Shown here: piece by piece, positions 1-13,070 of the stretch | How the letters are laid out: the number at the start of each line of letters is the position of its first letter | Position numbering within the stretch: position 1 is the stretch's first letter | Source: Oreocharis arfaki | Lineage: Eukaryota; Chordata; Aves; Passeriformes; Paramythiidae | Reading direction: 5' to 3' | Length of the DNA: 64,000 nt | Assembly: GCA_013398015.1 (NCBI GenBank) | Contig: VZRR01014165.1 | Span: 2,279,290-2,343,289, forward strand | Translations under genes and position numbers: made by a program | The notes under the pieces: generated by a model | Seen by the model: only the letters and a program-made list of their open reading frames with translations | Database searches by the model: none | What the model was told of the DNA's origin: nothing

Positions 1-1002
1 GTGTTATGTGTATTTTGCATTAGCAAGATAATGGATTCATGGCCCCAAGGGGCCTGGCGTGAATTCCACGTTCCTAACCAAGTTGTACTTTTAGAAATTT
101 GCCCACAGCTACTGAAAGTTTTACTCCTGGGACAGGCAGTCACCACACTGCTGTTAAACGAAGCTGTCATGGTGAGTTATAAAGAAAAAGGTAGCATGTC
201 AATTAAGCATAATGATGTGGCAATTAGCTTTTCATTTCAACTTTCTAAATATGTGCCATGGAATAACTAAAAGGATGCAAGAAATTTAATCTCTTCATCC
301 TCCATTAAAAAATGGAGTATGTGAAGAAATGAAAAATATTTGACTACTCAGAAAATCTATTTGTCTTCTTTGTTCAGCGTCTCCTTCTATTGATCACTAT
401 CAGTGCTGACAAATAGCTTGAAGCTGTGATCCTGAATTGATATTTAATTAAAATGAAGATCTATTCTAATTGTATGGTAAACACATCAGAGTTCTGTATG
501 TAAATAATGTCAACAGATGTGAGATAAGAGAGGAATTTTAAATAAGTGTTAGAAAGTTTGCAAAGGGGCTAGGGAGCAAATCATGCAGAGAAAAGCAATA
601 ATTAAATTCTGTCTCTAATTTATTTTTACACTGGATTCCACTCTTATTACACTGAAGTTTAAAGACTGATTTCTTATTCTCCTTGCTAGAATGAATAAAT
701 TACATGTGCGATGTGGGGTTTAGGGGGGTTAAATCACAAAAGTAATGTTTTCTTCATCAAACTGTGAAACCTATTTGTAGTATGAGTAGAGCATGTGTTT
801 TCATGACACTGAAACTTACAAAATGAAATTACTGAAGTGCCTTACAGAAAATGGTGTTTTTCAGAGAACATTTTGTCTCTCAAGCCTGGTCAGCAACTTT
901 CTGCTACTGTGCCCTTTCTCCAAACTCATATATATCATTAATGGGGAGCACTGAACCGATCTGTTGACTACCCAGAAGTCTCAGTTTTCCTTTATCAGAT
1001 CT
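1..1002. other. AT-rich non-coding DNA, no gene seen
   Basis: AT-rich single-copy sequence. The open frame at the left edge (1-270) begins with GTG at the window boundary and resembles no protein I know. No repeat, RNA gene or promoter was recognised before the CR1 similarity begins near 1003. The stretch from about 900 to 1002 could still hold badly decayed CR1 sequence. Confidence 0.6.
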
Positions 1003-1607
1003 TCTACAAGCAGATAGGAACAGCCTCACATTTACAAACCCTGTTTTTCAGGCCTCAGACACCTTGATATCTTCTGGAGGGACAGCACAGAGTAATTTAA
1101 GCAATTCAGGAGGTTCCTGGAGTGCACTGATGATAACTTCCTCTTCTGAGAGACAGAAGAGTCAATGAGAAGAGGTGCTGAGCTTCATGCTCACAATGAG
1201 CAGCCTGTTGGGGATGTGAAGGTCAAAGGCAGCCATGGCTGCAGCTACCATGAGATGGTCTTGGAGTTCAGGGCAGAGAGGAGAGTGAAAAGCAAGCACA
1301 TACCACTGGAGAGGGGGAATGAGGAAGACAGCATGAGACTTTTCTCGGGGGTGCCCTGTAACAGGACCAGAGGCAAAGGGCAAAAAGTGAAACATAGGAG
1401 GTTCCTTATGAAGATCAGGAAGCACTTTTTCCTGTGAGGGTGGCTGAGAGCTGGCAGAGATTGCCCAGGAAGGTTATGGAGTCTCCATACTTGGAGATAT
1501 TTAAAAGCCACCACATTGTCCTGGGCAACTGCCTTTAGGTGGTCCTGCTTGGGCAGGGGTGTTGGACCAGATGATTTACTGACTTATTCTTTTCCCTAAT
1601 GATATAA
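1003..1607 (+). mobile_element. CR1 LINE fragment with large internal deletion
   Basis: CR1 is the dominant LINE of birds; its ORF2 encodes an endonuclease followed by a reverse transcriptase. From about 1003 to 1310 the + strand translates, with frame breaks, into the second half of the endonuclease: WRDST near 1077, FRRFLEC near 1108, and VGDVKV followed by HEM near 1210-1255. The reading then jumps straight to the extreme C-terminus of ORF2, with RLF...RTRGKG...KHRRF...IRKHFF at 1336-1431. The whole reverse transcriptase, well over 1 kb, is absent. The frame stops just after IRKHFF, where one base seems lost relative to the usual sequence. The 3' UTR follows (1438-1607) and ends in a degenerate tail without clear octamers. 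The copy is dead. The left boundary is approximate; the identity is secure. Confidence 0.88.
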
Positions 1608-4600
1608 GAAATACCTGCAACATCTTCAACAGGTTTTGGTAGCACCTGTATGAACAAATAGTTTGTGAATAGTTCTCATACATGAGTGAAGAAAAAAGTG
1701 CTCAGGAGTAGAGCGTATTTATACACTCATCACAGCTTTCATGTGTTTTGTCATTATTTAGGGAAGAGATTGAAGAGAAAAAAAAGTTTGAAGAAAATGA
1801 TCTCTGTAATTATATGGTCTGTGTGTCAGTTTTTCCCCTCAGCTGGAATCCTAGGATTCAAATTATATCCAGTAGGAAGCCTTCACTGTTTTTACTGGCA
1901 CTGAAAAAGGGCTTGAGAAAAATATGTGTTTATTAATCACAGTTCTTAACTTTTATTAGTTTTAGTAAGTGGCTTTGAGTAATTTTTTAATTTTCATTTT
2001 AAGACTTTTTATTTACATACCATACAACTTTCTGAGGTACTTTTTACTTTGAAATGACAAATCTTCACAACCCAGTCAGCCTTAAGCAGAACTTTTTATT
2101 CTTCTTTCTTATCATAAGTGTGCTTAACCATAGTGAAATTATATTAACTGCTCTGTCATGTTTGTCTTTGCAAGGACAAAAAGCCATCAAAAGTAATCAT
2201 GTCTGTAGCAGAATGCAATGCCAGCACGTTACTAACCTGTGAGTTATTTCTTATACTGTGGGATATTAAAATAGATCTGACTTCAGCCCAGTAACCTCAG
2301 TTAATGTCTGTGGGAGTTACTTTTCCACTTTGTGTCCCAAAGCAGAAAAATGAGATTGCCTGGGCTAAACAGTAAGGTGTGGAAGCTCTACTAACTTCAG
2401 TCATAGTTTAAGCAGGAAGAAGGTATCAGTCTAAATTCCAGAATGAAAAGGTTTTAGCACCAAAAGCCTTAGTAAGGTAGCACAGACATGGTTAAATTAC
2501 CACAGGGAGCTAAACCATGGGAAGTAAATGTACGTTGTAGTGAAAGAGCTTATTTTCCTGTGTTTTACCTCTGTCAGAGACATGCAAAGAATAAGAAAAG
2601 AGTCAGGCACTGTGTCTTAGGTGAAACACATTCAGCTGAATATCTGGTGCATCTCTCAGCCTTGGGGAGTGGTTCCTGCATACAGAGATGAGGTTTGGGG
2701 GTGAATCTTCAAAGGTGTGTATGAGTGTGCATGCATGCGCCCTCACCACATCCATCAATGGCCAGACTGTCTCTCAATAGCAATCTGACTGATAATTTAG
2801 TAATCACTAATATAACAACACCAGCTTTTTTCTTTCACCTTTACTGTAAAAGCTTCACTGGATTCCTGCTTCCATATGCATTCATTTACCCTCCTCCCCA
2901 ATGATAAATATATAGCACATTCAATTTGGCTCATATACCTTTTTACTTTACTTTTTTTACTCAAAATATACTTTGTCTCACCTGTTGAAGAGTGTAAATA
3001 TATTTCACTCAATTATAGAAAAGTCCGTGGTAATTCACCATTGCCTGAGGCTCTCTGAGTTATATCTCTTTCACTCTCGTGACAAAAACATAATAAGAGT
3101 GCTTCAGGGGTAATATTTTCAGTGGCAAGATGTACCCAGAAAACTACACCGTGCTAAAAAAATAGAAGGATCCTCTCATAGGCTGGCTGTCTTTCCTGAG
3201 ATTTCGAACATTCCCATGATACTCCACACTGAAAATGTTGTTCCTCCAGGTGAAATTTTGTTTGCTTGTGAAACACAGCCCAGTAAAGGTAAAGTTTGAC
3301 TTCTATATTTTAAAGAAGAGAAACACAATAGTTAATACCATCTTATTTTCAAATCAGTAGAAATTAGGTAAAAGTTTATCTGGGGATTTGTTCTCATTCC
3401 TTCACTCTTTAAATGTCTACATGGGTAAAAGTTTTCTGGAAATCTAGTGGCAAAATTGCTTTTCATCAGAAAACGCCTGTTGGAAAACAGGCAAAATGCT
3501 TTGTGAAAACACAAAAATTTTCATCACCTTTCCTTATAAATCGACATATGGAAAGCCTTCAAATATGACCTCCTCCTTCAAAAATCCCTTAACATTTCAC
3601 ATGTAATACCTATTTCTGTTTCAAAATTAGCTGTCATGAAATGTTAATTTTAGATGCTAGGCTAAACTGGCATCAGTAAACAAGAAGTTAGTTTGTTTAG
3701 CAAATTAAACTGGACTGCAAAGCAAAATATATTTGAAGCACTATATATGAATTTTATAAGTCCCTATGTACTGTCTCATTAATGATCTCTTCTCTATTTT
3801 ATCAAGACCAGTATGCACTGTCTTGATCAATACAAGATCTGTGGAAATTCACTGTAAAGGGTTTAATTCTGTTTCTTCTTTTTTTTCCTCCCTAATTTGT
3901 TTTCATATCTCTTAATTTCTTAATTTCATATAATAAAAAATAATGCAATAATATGGCATAGCTGCTGATTGTTCTTCATTTGTAGCAGAAGCACTGCAGA
4001 GAAAGAATAAAATGTGCTGGATAACGTAGAAAGAGGGAAACAAATGAGTCTGGTAGAATTAGGTTAGTAAGTAGTAGTTAATTCCAGTAGCGATACATTT
4101 TGATTTCCAAACTAAACAGACCTAGTAAAGAAATCCAGTATATTTTGAATAAGGCAAGGGTAAACCCATAGATATAGACCTAGACACTATGAAAAATTAT
4201 TAATATTGGAGGAGCCATACTGAGCCATTATCCAAACTGATGCTGGTTCCATAAAAATAAAGAGGTCGGGAATCTCAGGTGCCTTTCTTTCAAACAAATC
4301 CATGAGGATTCCAGAAACAATCAATACAGAGTCCAACCACTACCTGACATACACATAGATCAAAAAGATTTTTTTTTTAAAAAAATTGGGCTGCAAAGAG
4401 TTTTATAGAGGAAATTAATTTGGTCCTTAATTACCACTCTTTTTACAATGATTTTTGGCATACCTTCAGCTACTAGCTAATAGACAAACAGGAAAACTAA
4501 CGAGATTCAGAGGAATTATTTGTGAAGTATACATAGAGAGTGTATTTTTGTTTTGCACTATACATCTCATTCTAACTGCTCCATTCAAATGTAAGGAAGA

Positions 4601-7600
4601 AAACCACTCATGGTGATGCATTCATCATTTCAGAGGTTCTGCTTCAATTACCACATATTCACAACTCTTTACAAATCCCTAAATACTCAAAAATGACAGA
4701 ATAGTGAATAAACAAAGAGGGAAGGGAAGAAGAAAGATACAACAAAAAGTCATAGCCTTTTAAAAGATTATTATCAAATAGAAAGAAAGTCAAAGCTTCC
4801 CAAGAAAGATAATAACCACAAGTTATTTGTCCATCTCCAGGAATCCCAATAGTAATAAGTTTTGTTTTCAGCTTCAAAGGATCATTTCCCAGCATTTTAA
4901 GGGTAGGTATAAGAAAAAATACTCTTCCCATCAATTTCTATGATCTGACTATGAGCAGCACAAATTCTTATACAGAAGCTAAATATTTCCCAATGGTATA
5001 AACAAATTAATAGCTCTGAAAGATGTGTCTCTTGTTTTATATTATTATTGTGGATACAAAAAGCCAGAGACTAAAAAGATTTTCTTTTAAATGAAAGAAC
5101 ATAAGGAAAAAAATTAATAAAAAGCTCAGTCTATCTACAGAATATCTAGTCTCAGATGTTCACCACGAGATGCTGCTTCTTTTCCCTGTTTTCTCCATCC
5201 CCTTTATACTTGCTACTAACTAGGTATAAGTTCCTCCTTCATCCTTGTGCTTTCCATCTTTGTTTTCCCCCCTGGAGCCCCTAGAACGATGGACATTTCC
5301 TGCCCTCCCTGCTGCCAGTGCCCTGCAGAAGGCTGCAATCCTGACACAGGCTCTAACACTGGCAGGCAGTTAGAGAACAGAGGATATACTGTCTTGGGGA
5401 GCTCAAACTCACCGTGGAGTGGCAGGAGAACAGCTCAACAGCAGAAAAAGTACATTTCCTTGTATTTATTTAAGCTCTGCAATAGCAATGAGGAATAAAT
5501 CTGAGATCAGGAGGCAGTTGCCCCTTCTGCTGCCCTGTAAATTATATTCTTGCCAGGCCATTGTGTAAACTCTTTCACTTTCCTGAGAGATTTCCTGATG
5601 GGTCACAGTACTGGAAGTGACACCTACAGCTATTGGAAATAATGGCCCATAGCTGCAGCAAAAGAGAATTAACGGCAGCACTTTTTTATTCAGGATAACA
5701 GCCTTGTAATCTGCATCATCACTTCAGAGTGGATTCATACAACAAAACCAAACAAGAAGATAGACAGGTTGTTTGCGCTGTGAGTAAAATAAAAGTACCA
5801 TTTCTTTCCCCCCACATTCTATCATCATTATTTTCCATTTTTTTCTCTCCTTTTGAGAAAGCAAAATAATACAGATAAACGTAAATGGATCTGAATAAGA
5901 ATCACGGTGTTGTACTACTGTAGGCACAGCTTAGAGAAAACCCATTTCTGTCACCAGTGAGTAGTTGAGAGATGCATTGCTGAAGACCTAAGCTTTTTTT
6001 TCTACAGAAGTGATATCAATATGTTTTTTTACAGAATCCTAACTGTGATTTCGGTCTTGATCTAAAAATAAGAAAATAATTCTCCATGACACTTTTTCAA
6101 TATTGCTGTAGATCTCTTTTTGTATCTCTTCTGCAGGATGTGTTAGCTAATGCAGTAACATTTTATCTCTCATGTAATGCTCTGACTCTGATGCACCTGA
6201 CTAAGTTGTGTTCCCATGGACACTTTGGGTGAAGGAAAAGTCTGGTTTAAATGGAGACAAGAGAAACCTGAATATTGCCCCATCAGGAAATTCCAACAGT
6301 ACAGGTCTCACCTCTGTTGTTGTCTTGTGTCATGCCCATGAAGATACAGAATATATAGCATGAATGGCATTTGGCTCCAAATGAAGGTGTCTTTAGCTGT
6401 GTGTCATCTGTCACCCATTTGGATAAATTCCCATTAGGCTGAGCAGAGATCAAGGGCGACAGTCAGTATCACAGTTCATACAGGTATCCAGTTTCCTTTA
6501 AAATTACTTAGGGTACCTGTGATAGCTTCAAAGACTTGGTAAATATGCCAGAACATACACAGCAGAAAACACTTTGTGAGACCAGCAGCTGAAGGATGAG
6601 ACACCCAAAGAAGGCTTCTTAAACCTCTCTAACCGACCATGTTCAAGCAGCTAAATTGCAACTCATGTTGACAGTGAGCTGAACCATTTTCTAGGCTCCA
6701 TTAACTGTATGGATTAAATTTCTATCGATGACTGTTCAAATCTCCAAGCAAATCCCTCTCTTTCTCTAGACTCGTGAGGAGACCTGCAGAAACAGCTGAA
6801 CTAGCTCTGTACAGAAAACAGTTTTGACAGGAAAAGATCAAGCTCAGGCTCTGGTTTTATTTCAGCCTTGGGGACTGCCCCGCAGCATAGCCATCCTGCT
6901 TACCCCTTCAGCAGCTCTGTCCATGGATCTCTAGAGAGATATGGGCATAGGAAGCTTTTTGCTAATGTACCTACCTGACACTGCCAATTTTTTCTCCCTC
7001 ATTCCCAGCAACACACATCATTGTGCTTGGACATTATTGCTGCCATCTGAATTTTAAAAGTTTTTTATTTCATGGGTAATTTGCAACATTTAACCTAAAT
7101 AGCTTGTAAACCATAACAACTACTGAGTAAAGAAAATAATATCTGCATAGCTTGTTTGTTCCTCATTAAACAGCAGAATCCTTCAGAATTTATTATTATT
7201 ATTCTTAAAACTAAAATTATCCAAATATACAGAGTTCATTTGGGGTCATAAACTGTCAAGTCTCAGTCAAATACTAGTGGAAATGTCCTAGACTAGAAAT
7301 CAGATACCAGAAGGTTAATAAAAGAATTTCTCTGAGATCCTTTGTAAAATAGAGACTTTCTAATGAAGAAAATTATTAAAAATAGATGTAAAAATTAATG
7401 ACAACTACCTGATGCTATTTAAACAGACAATAATCATCAATAAAAAGGAAGGTTTAACAACTGTGTCTCATCACAAAAAATATTTTACCCACTTTTCACA
7501 GTCTGAAACCTTCATCAATCAATAATAGATAATATTTACTCTCTCCTGCTGGGGAGCCTTTTTTTATCTTTTTAATGGAATACATTGAATGTAGGTTACC

Positions 7601-9841
7601 ATAGTTACAGCAGAATTTCAGAATGAGTTTTGTTTTATCATAATTGCTGCATATTAGTATATAAACAGCTGAACTCTGTCTTCCACTGGTAGCACTAATT
7701 TGTGCCTAGAGACAATTCTCTCCCCTCAGAAAATCGAACAACAGCTTAAAATATGCTGTAAGTTTGTGGTCTTTCCCAGAGGGAGTGGAAAGTTTCTGCA
7801 AGTCAAGCTGTTTGTTGTTTAGAGCGTGGGACTGCTGGGATCGGCAGCATAGAAAGGTGAAGCTGCAAAAATCCATCACCAGCAGTAAAGGGAAATTAAA
7901 AGTGTTCCCCACCCCACTCCAGACATGTTGAATTATAACCATAATACTTCCCATCACTATTGTTTCTGAGCAGACCTGAACACTAATGAATTTGGCTGGG
8001 ATTTTTACAGAACCATAAGAGAGTTCAGAAACTAACAAGGAATGCAACATAAGCTCTATGAAGACTCCAGCTTTTATCATCATGGTGTTTTCTAACATAG
8101 AAAACTATTGTTCCCAGGTTGCAGAGGTCAGGAAGGAAGAGCTTCTTCGTCATGCATTCCTTATTAATCCCCATAAAGACTAATACTCATCAGATACCTC
8201 CTTTATTCTTTAGAGAGTGGAGTTGTGCGAGTAATTTTTTCCAGTGGGAGTAATTGGATTTTTAATCTCTCCCAGAAATATTGAAAAGCAGGAGATTACA
8301 GCATCATGGAAAATTTATGTATGAGGTAAAAGGTAAAAAGCCTTACTGAGATTTCAGCTACTGGCTGAAGTGCTTCCTTCAAGGAGTTACACGTGCAGAA
8401 CTTCCACTTCATTCCCATATTGCTTCATGTTGAGAAGTCAAACAAAACTTCATATAATAAGCTGAGGTACTTGAAAAGCCAGCATGTCTGAAATGGTGGC
8501 TGTTATGTTCCCTGAGGAAAAGAGAAGTCTTCCAAAACTGGTCAATGACTGACAGCCCAACAAGATTTTGTTCTGTTTCTCTTAAAATGCCATGATCTTG
8601 CAAGTAAAATGTAAAGGGAAAGATAGTATGTCATATACAATATGGGAGGACAAGAAACTAATGTCAAGCCAAAGATTGCCTTCTCCAGTGTGACAGCAAT
8701 TGTATGCATCAGTGGATTGCAGGAGATAGTAGTCTTAAACATGCTACACTTTCACGACTATAGTTTTGTAACAGAAGATGACTCAAGTGCCACGTTGCAT
8801 AATGAAGCACTAGAAAAAAAGCACATTATCTTAGTAATGCCTATTGTTTCCCTCAGAATCAAAAAAGAAAATCTTTTCATTAACATTATAAATGACAAAT
8901 TACTTTATAAAATCAATTTAAATATGTCTAGTAGTATTTAATCTTCTTTTAATATTATCTTTTTAAAGCTAATGTTTTGAGGATTATTGTTATCAAGACA
9001 AGGAATTAAAGCTTCACATTCTTGGGTTTATTCCTGCTCCAGTCTAGAAGGGCCATATCTTCATAACCTTCACCCTTGTGATTCTATGGACAATAATGTT
9101 CAAGAAAATATCTATTTTCCTTTTGAACATGAACTTAGATGTCTACACATCAATATTCTTACCTAAAATGCTTCCACCTCCTTAATAGAGCAAAGTGATT
9201 TACTCAAGCCTAGTAGGTACAAAGGGTCCCACACACAAAATAACTTTTCTCAGACAATTAGAAAAGCTGAGTACTTTGACTTAAACCCAGAGCTGTCCAC
9301 AGATCATCCAGGAAGAAACAATGGGTGACATCTATTGGATAAACTGCCATTTCTGTCTCATCCAGCTCCATTTTGGGGCCAATATACTTTGTGTTTAGAG
9401 TTGCAGCTGGCAGAATAAGTGGGTTTTGTCAGGCTCTGGAGAAGAAACAGGTGCTTGTGCCCACCAAGGGTGCCTGTTTATTGCTTTTAATGCATCTTTT
9501 GATGTTTAGTTCATTTTTCTCCCATTGTCCATTCTCAGGTCTTTCATCTGGCAATATACAATACTGACTACAAAAGTGCATCATGAGACCAGTAAGATTT
9601 ATGTATAATAGTGAACAAGCACAAAGAAAGTCAGTCTTTACCCTCAAATATTTTATCACAAATATACAAGTTCAAGACAAAGGATAGGAAAAAAAAGCAG
9701 CAATGTCTTGTCCAAAATTACATAAGAACAGAGACCAATCTCCTTCATCCAATATACTCTTCATAGACAGCTTTATGGTGACTTTTTTTACTAGTGCCTT
9801 TGATTAATGTATTTGTACCAGTTTTCTCTTCTTTATTCCAT
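1608..9841. other. Gene-free, AT-rich DNA
   Basis: No protein family, RNA gene or mobile element was recognised in these 8.2 kb. Short T and A runs (for example near 4371-4386) and many stop codons in all frames are typical of neutral avian intergenic or intronic DNA. The longest ATG-started frame is 130 codons on the minus strand (7706-8098). It has no recognisable domain, and no splice or promoter context that supports translation. Confidence 0.55.
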
Positions 9842-9864
9842 AAAAAAAAAACCACCAAAAAAAC

Positions 9865-9895
<31 letters not shown>

Positions 9896-9904
9896 CCAAA
9901 AAAA
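9842..9904. repeat. A-rich (AAAAC)n low-complexity tract
   Basis: A run of ten A, then AAAC/AAAAC units, with five clean AAAAC repeats at about 9866-9890. Open frames crossing it on both strands are low-complexity artefacts. It could be the decayed A-rich end of a retrocopy, but no source sequence was recognised on either side. Confidence 0.85.
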
Positions 9905-10417
9905 CCCCGGAGTATTTTAACGCCTGAGTTGCAGGAAACAGAGACTGAAATTTTCAATATCACTCAGCAGTTAATGTCCTGCTCTCTAAACTCTCACCGG
10001 GTTTTTTTTGAGACACAAATGAGACATGGAGCACCATGAAATATGTCTAGAATATAAGGCTTAATTTTGGCCACTAATGTGCAGGGAATCGGTGTCTCCC
10101 ACAAATTCTTCGTACAGAATCAGGGCTCTCACTCACAGCATGGGACTTCCAAGTTTTTCTGAACTGAGCTCCTATTTCATAGTATTTATTTTAACATTCT
10201 TCATACATTTGTTCTCTCCGAGAAATTATTTAATTTCTTCCCTATAGCACCTGTGTATGTTAATGTAGACTAAACCAGTAACTGATCTGCTACTTATTCC
10301 CTTTCTTCCTCAACTCTTCACAACAAAAATAGAGATGTTGCAGTTGAAGCACGGGCGACGCAGAAAAAAATGGAGGACCGAGTCAGAGCTCTGATTGAGG
10401 GAAATAATAACCCCCCC

Positions 10418-10423
10418 TTTATT
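10418..10423 (-). terminator. LTR polyadenylation signal AATAAA
   Basis: Perfect AATAAA on the minus strand, just downstream of the LTR TATA box. In retroviruses with a short R region the signal lies in U3, before the start site, and is used only in the 3' LTR. Confidence 0.55.
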
Positions 10424-10437
10424 TAATTACAGGCAGG

Positions 10438-10446
10438 CCTTATATA
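10438..10446 (-). promoter_or_regulatory. TATA box of the LTR
   Basis: The minus strand reads TATATAAGG. Its place upstream of the AATAAA and of the CAACA end fits the U3 promoter of the LTR. Whether it is active today is unknown. Confidence 0.6.
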
Positions 10447-10662
10447 ATCTCTGCATTGGTCTATGGCAGGGATCATTGGTCCCTGGTCCAACCACCTCTC
10501 CAAGTGATTGGCCAGACCCCACACCACCTGTTAGACTCCTAATAGGACACACCTGCAAGGTGTTTAGAAAACCATCTTGCTTGGTGTGTTGAAACCAAGG
10601 ACTTAACAGAATACTTGCAAAATGGTGGATTTTTCTCTGCAACCAGCTTTTCAGCATCCACA

Positions 10663-11927
10663 TAAGAGAGATGGAGAAATAGACACTGGTAAACAAAGAA
10701 TCACAAGTGTGTACAGAAGGCACTATAAGCAAGAACGGACGTGAGAGGGGGAAGGGAAGAGGGAGGTTGTCCTTTAAGAGGTATTGAACCACTGACCTTA
10801 AGAGCTTTTTATTCTGGTCCAGAGAGAAGTTGCTGAAGCACCTCACCACAGGAAAGAGATGAGAAATTTTGAGGGCTATTGAGCACTGAGTTCTCATGGT
10901 GGCACAGCAAAATGTTACTTAGAACAGGTTTTTCTGTAATTGTGATACATTGAGGAAGTTTGCAGTGTTCAATATCCCCTCAAGACTTGCTAATACCTCT
11001 CTAATGTCTTTACAAATAGTACGCCGAACTGCCAAAGAGTACGGAATAAAATGTCTCTCAAGCCTGGTTGAAAATATTTACAATTCAGCATATGCTTGTT
11101 GTAGAGCTGGCTTTTTACAGAAATGAGGAGGCATTTTGGAAGAGGCCCTAACAGAACCCACCATAGTGCAAGTGACTTTCATTACTTAAAAATGTTTGAG
11201 GCTACTATCCTGGACCCTCGACCTCTCTCATCTCAAACAGAAAGGGAGGGCTTTTATTTCTCAAGAAGAACCTGGGCTGTTTAAGAGATCAACACAAAGG
11301 GCAGGAAATCCCCTGTAGGACAGGTGCAATTTTAAGGCTCTGGGCCCATACATTGTGAGAACAGTTGGGAAGCAATCTTTCCCACAGCTTAAAATCCAGA
11401 CGCTATTATTATAGCATAAACATAATATGGCCAATTTGCAATTTCAATTAACAATTAAACTATAACTATTTAATAAAAATGGAAAACAGATGGTAAAATA
11501 AAATGCCCATGGCTATCAAACTTGCTCTGATTAAATGGAGGAGCAGGAAAGAAAACCACATTCAATAAAAAATAAAAGATTTGCCACCCCTAAGGAGATT
11601 TGGGAGGACTAGAAGAAAAAATGACCAGAATGCATGCTCCCAAAGTAACTTAAGCATTTTTGTATGCTTAGATTCAGTACTTCTGCACTGGAACTTTGAC
11701 AAATACTGTAAATAGGAACAAATATATAGAATACGAGAAAAGTTTGGTGCAACAATGTGGCAAGTTACACGATTAGGTATCATTAAGAGTTTAGCACTGT
11801 AGAAAGTACATGAATCATTGAATGGGCTAGGATATTTTCTACTGTTAAGAAGAAAAATTGACTAAATTAGGAGAAAAAGGAGATGGTTGGGGTTTTCACT
11901 GTCTCAAATATGTAGGCTTCTTTTTTT
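10663..11927. other. Non-coding DNA next to the LTR
   Basis: No gene or recognisable repeat. The first 160 bases could still belong to the LTR if its 5' end is at 10821. Minus-strand frames reaching into this area (to 10897) start outside the LTR and run through it, so they are not credible genes. Confidence 0.45.
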
Positions 11928-11956
11928 GTACTTCAAGTACAGCAGGTACTTGAAGT
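11928..11956. other. Perfect inverted repeat (hairpin)
   Basis: An 11-base arm (ACTTCAAGTAC, 11930-11940) is followed by a 5-base spacer (AGCAG) and its exact reverse complement (11946-11956). The left arm extended by two bases, GTACTTCAAGTAC, is itself a palindrome around one central base. A hairpin or a cluster of related binding half-sites are both possible. There is no sign of a mobile element around it. Confidence 0.75.
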
Positions 11957-12996
11957 CCTGACAACCTGCAGTGGGAGTGAACTGTAAATAGGCATGGAAC
12001 ACAACAAGGTCACAGTTTCTGACCTCTGTGATTATCCAGGGATATTTTACTAGCTGCAAGCCATTTTATTTCAAACAAAAGACTCAGAATGGAACAGAAT
12101 TCAGTATGTCATTTCATGCTAGACCTGAGCAAACTATTCTTGGGTAATATTTAAGCTAATAAATTAGACCACTTTTTTGTTGACAGATTATTAGTAAAAG
12201 TATTACAATCCCTACAAATGTGTTCATTTTCTTTAGACCATTGAAGTGCTTTGTACAAACATTTTTCAATCAGCTTGCCTGTTGTAAACTTTTCATTTAA
12301 TTATGTCCTTGACTATTCAACATGTATTATTTCTTATTCAAAGGGTGGGATTGGCAACCTCAGTTTCCTGGCAGTTGCCCTCACTATTTGCCTGAATTTC
12401 TAAATGTTCATAAATGGAGTAGAAGAATAGCTGGGGATAAATAAGAGGTATCTGCATTCATAAGCAGATGGGTTTGGGTTTGCAGGATTATTGGTTAATG
12501 AATGGAGAAGATCCATTCCCAAATCATCCTGCTAACAGGAACACTGGCCATATGTTCAGTGCAGGTTTGACATGCATCATTTTAGCAGGTTTTACACAAG
12601 TCCCTTTAGTCCAGAGAAGCACCTGAATCCCACGTTGTCATGGATCTACAGCCCTTCTTCCTATGCGTAAGACAAGCCAGGATATTTTGCTGCTAATCAT
12701 GTCTCCCCTCAAGGACTACTGCCTTTGGCTGTAAATATAGCAGAATTGAAAAGCAATTCAGGACTTGCCAGAATGCCTGACAGTTTCTTCCGCATTTTCC
12801 AAGCTCAATTTCAGACAAACAGTACCATGATGATATAGCAAGTACTCAATACCAACATTTCAAGCCTCAGCAGAGAGAAACAGAACTGACGGTAAGGTCC
12901 TTAATCAGGATGCATGAACAAGCACCAATTCAGTTTACTCTTGCAAAGCTGAGCTGGGACAAATAAATCTTCCCTTAAAGCTACAGGAGCGGAACT

Positions 12997-13070
12997 AAAA
13001 AAAAACCCAGAAAAAAAAAAACAAACCAAAAAGGCAAAACAAACAAACAAAAACCCCACACAAAACCCAA
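12997..13070. repeat. A-rich low-complexity tract
   Basis: Runs of A broken by C, with AAAC and AAACA units. It gives rise to a spurious open frame on the minus strand (phenylalanine-rich, 12901-13092). Confidence 0.8.

Larger units (their letters stand above)
10336..10662 (-). mobile_element. Endogenous retrovirus LTR (probable solo)
   Basis: Read on the minus strand this has LTR order: U3, TATA box (TATATAAGG, + strand 10438-10446), polyadenylation signal AATAAA (+ strand 10418-10423), a short region downstream, and an end in CAACA. The two ends form TGT...ACA. The TATA box and AATAAA lie only about 15 bases apart, so the signal sits upstream of the likely start site and R would be short. 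That layout is known from avian alpharetroviruses and some betaretrovirus-like elements. The 3' end (10336) is well placed. The 5' end at 10662 is chosen by the TGT/ACA ends and a length of 327 bp. An alternative end at 10821 would give a 4-base GAGA duplication. No gag, pol or env remains were seen next to it. Confidence 0.7.

Noticed and set aside
1165..1514. Overlapping 87-90-codon frames on both strands
   Set aside because: The + frame is the CR1 ORF2 remnant already described; the minus frames are its antisense.
7706..8098. ATG-started 130-codon minus frame
   Set aside because: No known domain, no clear splice or promoter context, and mixed composition expected of chance.
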